Positions 60,120-64,000 of a stretch of DNA of 64,000 nucleotides are shown piece after piece. The notes under the pieces are model-generated. The model made no database searches, had not been told where the DNA came from, and saw only the letters and a program-made list of their open reading frames with translations. A program made the translations under genes and the position numbers. Every line of letters begins with the position of its first letter. The stretch's first letter is position 1. Location of the stretch: contig NZ_CP027295.1 of NCBI RefSeq assembly GCF_005490785.1, forward strand, positions 2,356,001 through 2,420,000. The letters run 5' to 3'. The DNA is from Brachybacterium sp. SGAir0954. Lineage in GTDB: Bacteria; Actinomycetota; Actinomycetes; Actinomycetales; Dermabacteraceae.

Positions 60120-60142
60120 TCGTCGTCCCTGTCGGGCTGGTC

Positions 60143-60148
60143 TAGAGT
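60143..60148 (+). promoter_or_regulatory. candidate -10 of the riboswitch transcript
   Basis: TAGAGT about 19 nt upstream of the riboswitch P1 helix. Confidence 0.4.
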
Positions 60149-60166
60149 TCCCCTGTCACGCAACGT

Positions 60167-60284
60167 GACGTGCTCCGGGGTCGGTGGAAGTCCGAGCCGG
60201 CGGTGACAGTCCGCGACCCGCTTCGGCGGTGGAGCCGGTGGGATTCCGGCACCGACAGTACAGCCTGGAAGAGAGGCGCACGTC
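60167..60284 (+). promoter_or_regulatory. FMN riboswitch (RFN element)
   Basis: Aptamer closed by a 7-bp P1 helix GACGTGC/GCACGTC. Conserved joints are seen in order: GGTCGGTGGAAGTCCGAGCC, GGCGGTGACAGTCCGCGACC, GGTGGGATTCCGGCACCGAC and AGTACAGCCTGGAAGAGAGG. Binds flavin mononucleotide and controls the following transporter gene. Downstream, 60317-60328 can pair with 60358-60367, which covers the ribosome binding site, so control is probably translational. Confidence 0.93.
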
Positions 60285-60379
60285 CGCACGCGGTCGGGCG
60301 CCTCCGCGCATCCGTCCTCCCGTGTCGGCACAGCTTTGTCCCCCGGAGTCACTGCATCCGACGGGAGAAAGGCACCGAC

Positions 60380-61111
60380 ATGGATCTTCTGCAGTGGCTC
60401 TTCACCGCCCGCCTCGATTTCGGGAACGGACAGTTCCTGCTCTGGCGCGAGGTGCTCGGCAACGTCTTCGGACTCCTCAGCGCCCTCGGCGGCATGCGCC
60501 GCAAGGTCTGGGCCTGGCCGATCGGCATCCTCGGCAACCTGCTCCTGCTCACGGTGTTCATGGGCACCCTCTTCGGCGATCCGCAGGCCGTGGACCTGCT
60601 GGGCCAGGCGGGTCGCCAGGTCATGTTCATCGTCACGAGCGTCTACGGCTGGGTCCGCTGGAAGCAGGCGAAGGGCTCCGGCGGCACCGCCGTCGAGCCC
60701 ACCTGGGCCTCCTGGGGCACCCGCGCGCTGCTGCTCGTCGCCCTCGTCGGCGGCACGGCCGCGCTCACCCCGCTGTTCCGCGCCCTCGGCTCCTACGAGC
60801 CGGTGTGGGCGGATGCCTGGATCTTCATGGGCTCCCTGCTCGCGACCTTCGGCATGGCCAAGGGCTGGGTCGAGTTCTGGCTGATCTGGGTGGCCGTCGA
60901 CATCGTCGGCGTGCCGCTGCTGATCAGCGCGGGCTACTGGGCGAGCGCCCTCATGTACGTCTTCTACGGCGCCTTCACGCTGACCGGGTTCTTCGTGTGG
61001 TGGCGCGTGCGCCGTCGCCAGGATGCCGAGGGCGGGGGAGTGACGGTCGAGACCGCGCACCTGGACCCCACCGTGGGCCGAGGCGGCCACGGCCGACGCC
61101 GCAGCAGCTGA
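60380..61111 (+). CDS. ribM: PnuC-family transporter, probable riboflavin transporter RibM
   Basis: 243-aa membrane protein of the PnuC fold with about seven helices (for example VWAWPIGILGNLLLLTVFMG, VMFIVTSVYGWVRWKQA, WVEFWLIWVAVDIVGVPLL). PnuC proteins import nicotinamide riboside, but this one sits directly behind an FMN riboswitch, which points to riboflavin (RibM/PnuX) as substrate. GAGAAAGG precedes the ATG. The Arg-rich C-terminal tail is cytosolic. No riboflavin biosynthesis gene follows it here. Confidence 0.88.
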   Translation: MDLLQWLFTARLDFGNGQFLLWREVLGNVFGLLSALGGMRRKVWAWPIGILGNLLLLTVFMGTLFGDPQAVDLLGQAGRQVMFIVTSVYGWVRWKQAKGSGGTAVEPTWASWGTRALLLVALVGGTAALTPLFRALGSYEPVWADAWIFMGSLLATFGMAKGWVEFWLIWVAVDIVGVPLLISAGYWASALMYVFYGAFTLTGFFVWWRVRRRQDAEGGGVTVETAHLDPTVGRGGHGRRRSS

Positions 61112-61148
61112 CCCCCTGCCGGTCGTCCCGGCGCCGCGTCCCGCGCCC

Positions 61149-61177
61149 CGCCCGCGCCCGGTGGGCGGGCGCGGGCG
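61149..61177 (+). terminator. ribM terminator
   Basis: Twelve-bp stem CGCCCGCGCCCG/CGGGCGCGGGCG with a 5-nt loop, 22 bp upstream of the hisE -10 element. Confidence 0.7.
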
Positions 61178-61198
61178 CGGGCGGGCGCCGGGGATCGG

Positions 61199-61204
61199 TA
61201 CCCT
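61199..61204 (+). promoter_or_regulatory. -10 element of hisE (leaderless)
   Basis: TACCCT, 6 nt before the GTG start of hisE. Confidence 0.55.
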
Positions 61205-61210
61205 GGACCC

Positions 61211-61474
61211 GTGAAGGATTTCGAGGCGCTGTACGCCGAGCTCATCGAGAAGGCCCGGACCCGACCGGAGGGCTCCGGCACCGTCCGCGAGCTGGACGGC
61301 GGCGTCCATCAGATCGGCAAGAAGATCGTGGAGGAGGCGGCGGAGGTCTGGATGGCCTGCGAGCACGAGACCGACGACGACGCCGCCCTGGAGATCAGCC
61401 AGCTGCTGTACCACGTCCAGGTCATGATGGTCGCGAAGGGCCTCACCCTCGAGGACGTCTACCGCAAGCTCTGA
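61211..61474 (+). CDS. hisE: phosphoribosyl-ATP diphosphatase
   Basis: Second step of histidine synthesis: hydrolyses PR-ATP to PR-AMP. All-alpha MazG-like protein of 87 aa with the metal-binding [13 protein letters not shown] and [19 protein letters not shown] helices. GTG start with TACCCT 6 nt upstream. hisG follows 96 bp downstream; the gap contains GGGCCCGC/GCGGGCCC (61480-61502), a hairpin without a T-run that may lower read-through into hisG. Confidence 0.95.
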   Translation: MKDFEALYAELIEKARTRPEGSGTVRELDGGVHQIGKKIVEEAAEVWMACEHETDDDAALEISQLLYHVQVMMVAKGLTLEDVYRKL

Positions 61475-61570
61475 GCGTTGGGCCCGCAGCTGCTGCGGGC
61501 CCCGCCCGGACCGTCCCCCCTCCGTCCCCCGACCCAGCACGCCGCCGCTCCCGGCGGCGGAGGAGCTTCC

Positions 61571-62428
61571 ATGCTGCGCATCGCCGTGCCCAACAAGGGC
61601 GCCCTGTCCGAGCCCGCCGCCGACCTCCTGCAGGAGGCGGGGTACCGCCGTCGCGGCACCGCCAAGGAGCTCGTCGTCGTCGACCACGAGAACGACGTCG
61701 AGTTCTTCTACTTGCGCCCCCGCGACATCGCCGTGTACGTGGGCTCGGGGACCGTGGACGTGGGCATCACCGGCCAGGACATGCTCCTGGACTCCCGCAC
61801 CCCGGCCCGCGAGATCCTCGACCTGGGCTTCGCCCGCTCGACCTTCCGCTTCGCCGCGCCGAGCGGCACCCGCTCGCAGGTCGCCGAGCTCGAGGGCCTG
61901 CGGATCGCCACGAGCTACGAGAACCTCGTCGAGGACCACCTCGCCGAGCACGGCGTGCACGCCGAGGTCGTCCACCTCGACGGGGCCGTCGAGTCCTCGA
62001 TCCGGCTCGGCGTCGCCGACGTGATCGCGGACGTCGTCGAGACCGGCACGACCCTGCGCCAGGCGGGCCTGGAGCCCTTCGGCGACCCGATCATGACGAG
62101 CCAGGCGGTGCTCTTCTCCCGCCCGGAGCTCGAGCTCGAGGACGCCGCCGCGCGCTCCCTCGAGGTGCTCGAGCGGCGCATCCGAGGCGTGCTCGTCGCG
62201 CACCGCTACGTCATGCTCGACTACGACATCCCCACCGCGCAGCTCGAGCGGGCCGTCGCGGTCTCGCCGGGATTCCAGTCGCCCACGGTCTCGCCGCTGC
62301 ACGGCGGCGAGTGGTCCGCCGTCCGTGTCATGGTGGACAAGAGCGGCGCCCATCGCATGATGGACGAGCTGTACGACGTCGGCGCGCGGGCGATCCTCGC
62401 GACGGCGATCCAGTCCTGCCGCATCTGA
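61571..62428 (+). CDS. hisG: ATP phosphoribosyltransferase, long form
   Basis: First and feedback-regulated step of histidine synthesis (ATP + PRPP to PR-ATP). [34 protein letters not shown], and the PRPP-binding [21 protein letters not shown] are present. The C-terminal ~75 residues form the regulatory domain that binds histidine, as in HisG-long enzymes; 285 aa. GGAGGAG precedes the ATG. Partner of hisE. Confidence 0.96.
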   Translation: MLRIAVPNKGALSEPAADLLQEAGYRRRGTAKELVVVDHENDVEFFYLRPRDIAVYVGSGTVDVGITGQDMLLDSRTPAREILDLGFARSTFRFAAPSGTRSQVAELEGLRIATSYENLVEDHLAEHGVHAEVVHLDGAVESSIRLGVADVIADVVETGTTLRQAGLEPFGDPIMTSQAVLFSRPELELEDAAARSLEVLERRIRGVLVAHRYVMLDYDIPTAQLERAVAVSPGFQSPTVSPLHGGEWSAVRVMVDKSGAHRMMDELYDVGARAILATAIQSCRI

Positions 62429-62446
62429 GGAGGCCGGGCGGTCACG

Positions 62447-62896
62447 ATGACCGATGAGGAGCTGCCGACGATCGTCCTGCGACCCCGCCTGGTGCGGGTC
62501 GCGGGCTACGCGACGGGGCTGCTCACCCTCGCCGGCGTCGTCTTCTGGGCCCTCGTCATCCCCGGCTTCACCCCGGGCGGCCGCGCCGTGCTGATGGGCG
62601 CCGGCGTGGTCGCGCTCGCCATCTGCCATCTCGAGGCGCGGGTGCGGCTGATCGCCCGCCCGGACACGCTCGTCGTCGTCAACCACCTGCGCACCCGCAC
62701 CGTGGACTGGGCGGAGGTGGTGGGCGTGAGCTTCCCGATGGGCGATCCCTGGGCCCACCTCGACCTCGCCGACGGCACCACGCTGGACACCATGGCGCTG
62801 CAGCGCGCGGACGGCCGTCGCGCCGTCGCCGCCGCGCACCGGCTCGCGGCGCTCGTGCGCGAGCGCGGCGAGGCCCGCCCCGGCACCCTGGGCTGA
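62447..62896 (+). CDS. PH domain-containing membrane protein
   Basis: 149-aa protein with two transmembrane helices near the N-terminus (about 16-36 and 43-62) followed by a bacterial PH-like domain (LIARPDTLVVVNHLRTRTVD, WAEVVGVSFPMGDPWAHLDL, LDTMALQRADG). Found behind hisG in many actinobacteria; role unknown. ATG with GAGGAGGCCGGG upstream, 18 bp after hisG. Confidence 0.85.
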   Translation: MTDEELPTIVLRPRLVRVAGYATGLLTLAGVVFWALVIPGFTPGGRAVLMGAGVVALAICHLEARVRLIARPDTLVVVNHLRTRTVDWAEVVGVSFPMGDPWAHLDLADGTTLDTMALQRADGRRAVAAAHRLAALVRERGEARPGTLG

Positions 62897-62899
62897 TCC

Positions 62900-62930
62900 G
62901 GCGCGTCACCGTCGGAGACGGTGCGGCGCC
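62900..62930. terminator. bidirectional terminator between PH-domain and DUF3866 genes
   Basis: Inner 7-bp stem CACCGTC/GACGGTG with GGA loop and outer GGCGC/GCGCC stem separated by a 2-nt mismatch, between convergent stops. Confidence 0.7.
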
Positions 62931-62949
62931 GCTCACTGCAGGGCCGCGC

Positions 62950-64000
62950 TCAGCCGCGGGTGATCCGCTGCGCCGCGGCGCGCCCCGCGAGGGCGCCGAA
63001 GAGGAAGGCTGCGGGATCCTCGTCGAGAGACCGCCCCATCGTCGAGAGCCGCACCGGCATCCGCTCGAGCGCCGCCCGCAGCCCGTCCCCGGGCACCTCG
63101 ACGCTCCGGTGCTCGACCCCGCGCATCCGCGCCCGGTCGATGATCATGGAATCCACCTGTTCCGCGACCGACGCATGGAATGCGCTGTACTCGGGATCCG
63201 CGGGGGAGAGCAGCGGCAGCAGCGCCGGGGCGAGGGCCGCGCGGCCGAGGGTCGTCGACGCGTGATGGGACAGCCCGTGGTGGCGGTCGCGCGCGTCCCC
63301 CTCGGAGACCCGCAGCGCGGCGACGACCGTGCCGCCCAGCACATGGGCGGCATGCAGGGACTCCACCAGCTGGAGGCCCGAGAACCCCCACGGCGTGCCC
63401 GAGCCGAGCGTGCCCGGCCCCTGGACCGCGATCACGACGTCGGCGTCCAGCACGTGCCGCGCGCCCAGCAGAGCCGAGTGGACGGTCACCGCCTCGTGCT
63501 CGCCGCCGAAGGCCTGCCCGGAGCTGATGACCCCCTGCACGAGCTCCCGCTCCCGGAGCTCGGCGGCGGTGCGGGAGAACGCCGCGGGCAGGGCCGCGGC
63601 ATCGGTGTGCACGTGCACGATCCGGGCGTCCGGGTCCGTCTCCCGGATGCCGGCGACCACGGCGGGCAGCGCGGAGTGGAGGTCCGTGACGACCACGGGC
63701 ATGCCACCGAGGTCCTCGACGTCCTGGAGCTGCGCATGGTGAGGGCTCGCGGGGTCGTCGATCGCGTCGAGCACCGTCTGCATCGGGGTGTAGCGGGCCT
63801 TCACCATGTGCCCGGCCGGATCCGGCTGGGCAGCGGACCCGCCCGTCGTGGCGACGGCGTCGGGACGGGCGACGACGAAGGCCTGCCCGCCGGTGCCGAG
63901 GCCGCGCCGCAGCGCATTGGTGTTCAGGAGGACCAGCTCACCGGGGGAGGGGGCGCCCGTGAGCTCCGGGTAGGCGAGCGCCGGCACCCGCTCGCCGCCC
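62950..64000 (-). CDS. DUF3866 family protein (5' end beyond the window)
   Basis: At least 350 codons visible; the reading frame is open to the window edge, and DUF3866 proteins normally begin some 30-40 residues further upstream, so the gene is cut. Conserved stretches: [61 protein letters not shown] and RHHGLSHHASTTLGRAAL. Soluble, actinobacterial, function unknown. Confidence 0.85.
   Translation of the reverse strand, partial: GGERVPALAYPELTGAPSPGELVLLNTNALRRGLGTGGQAFVVARPDAVATTGGSAAQPDPAGHMVKARYTPMQTVLDAIDDPASPHHAQLQDVEDLGGMPVVVTDLHSALPAVVAGIRETDPDARIVHVHTDAAALPAAFSRTAAELRERELVQGVISSGQAFGGEHEAVTVHSALLGARHVLDADVVIAVQGPGTLGSGTPWGFSGLQLVESLHAAHVLGGTVVAALRVSEGDARDRHHGLSHHASTTLGRAALAPALLPLLSPADPEYSAFHASVAEQVDSMIIDRARMRGVEHRSVEVPGDGLRAALERMPVRLSTMGRSLDEDPAAFLFGALAGRAAAQRITRG

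Noticed and set aside
59141-62839. 1232-codon minus-strand open frame antisense to rpe, ribM, hisE and hisG
   Set aside because: It is the complement of well-supported genes and a riboswitch; long antisense frames are expected at this GC content, and its residues (His/Gly/Arg/Asp-rich) have no domain.

Overview
The window is chromosomal DNA of a high-GC Gram-positive actinobacterium. The main evidence is a set of gene families typical of that phylum: the mycothiol ligase MshC, the Pup/Dop/PafA/Arc pupylation system, polyphosphate glucokinase, the GS adenylyltransferase GlnE with two glutamine synthetases, and actinobacterial DUF3052, DUF4191, DUF5703 and DUF3866 proteins. GC content is very high throughout and third codon positions are almost all G or C. 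Gene order recalls Micrococcales, and I would guess Brachybacterium or another Dermabacteraceae, but the genus is inference. I see no insertion sequence, integrase, CRISPR array, rRNA operon or clear prophage. Most of the window is housekeeping sequence in blocks that, as I recall, are also conserved in Mycobacterium.

Layout. 0.2-6 kb: DUF3052 protein, tRNA-Val(TAC), a PrmC-like methyltransferase, sufS-sufU-nif3-like, a P-loop ATPase and a YaaA-family protein. 6-9.4 kb: RNase P RNA, ppgK, map, a small SPOR-like protein, panB. 9.5-20 kb: a lipoprotein and the nitrogen block glnA2-glnE ... glnA, interrupted by a PD-(D/E)XK nuclease and a two-component system, then an RDD membrane protein. 20-29.4 kb: DUF4191-lipA-lipB, a membrane-anchored pseudokinase-like protein, sucB-lpd and pepA. 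29.5-39.5 kb: two small membrane proteins, pyrD, rarA, rpsD, alaS-ruvX-mltG-aroE and a hypothetical protein. 39.6-45.8 kb: tRNA-Leu(GAG), two SpoU-family RNA methyltransferases, a solitary prepilin peptidase, DUF5703, a very acidic protein, uppP, mshC and a PAC2 protein. 45.9-54.6 kb: an M50 protease, trmI, the pupylation operon arc-dop-pup-pafA and two FKBP-type isomerases. 54.5-60.1 kb: priA-fmt-rsmB-rpe. 60.1-64 kb: an FMN riboswitch with a PnuC-like (RibM) transporter, hisE-hisG, a PH-domain protein and a DUF3866 protein cut by the window end.

Functional themes. Nitrogen assimilation: GlnA carries the adenylylation Tyr and GlnE modifies it, whereas GlnA2 lacks that site. Lipoate supply and use: lipB and lipA lie close to the lipoylated E2 (sucB) and its lpd. 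Translation: alaS, rpsD, fmt, map, tRNA and rRNA methyltransferases, RNase P. Protein tagging: pup is followed after 4 nt by pafA with no 20S proteasome genes between them. Arc also ends without the Tyr-Leu docking tail, and Pup ends in Glu, so I read this as proteasome-independent pupylation.

A recurring regulatory feature is a TAnnnT hexamer placed 6-7 nt (9 nt for fmt) in front of the start codon of at least a dozen genes. This implies widespread leaderless transcription. The strongest points for follow-up are the proteasome-free pupylation operon, the TAACG-box cluster near 20.2 kb, the nuclease/two-component insertion in the gln block, the pseudokinase-like membrane protein, the 118-bp exact repeat inside sucB and the FMN riboswitch platform.
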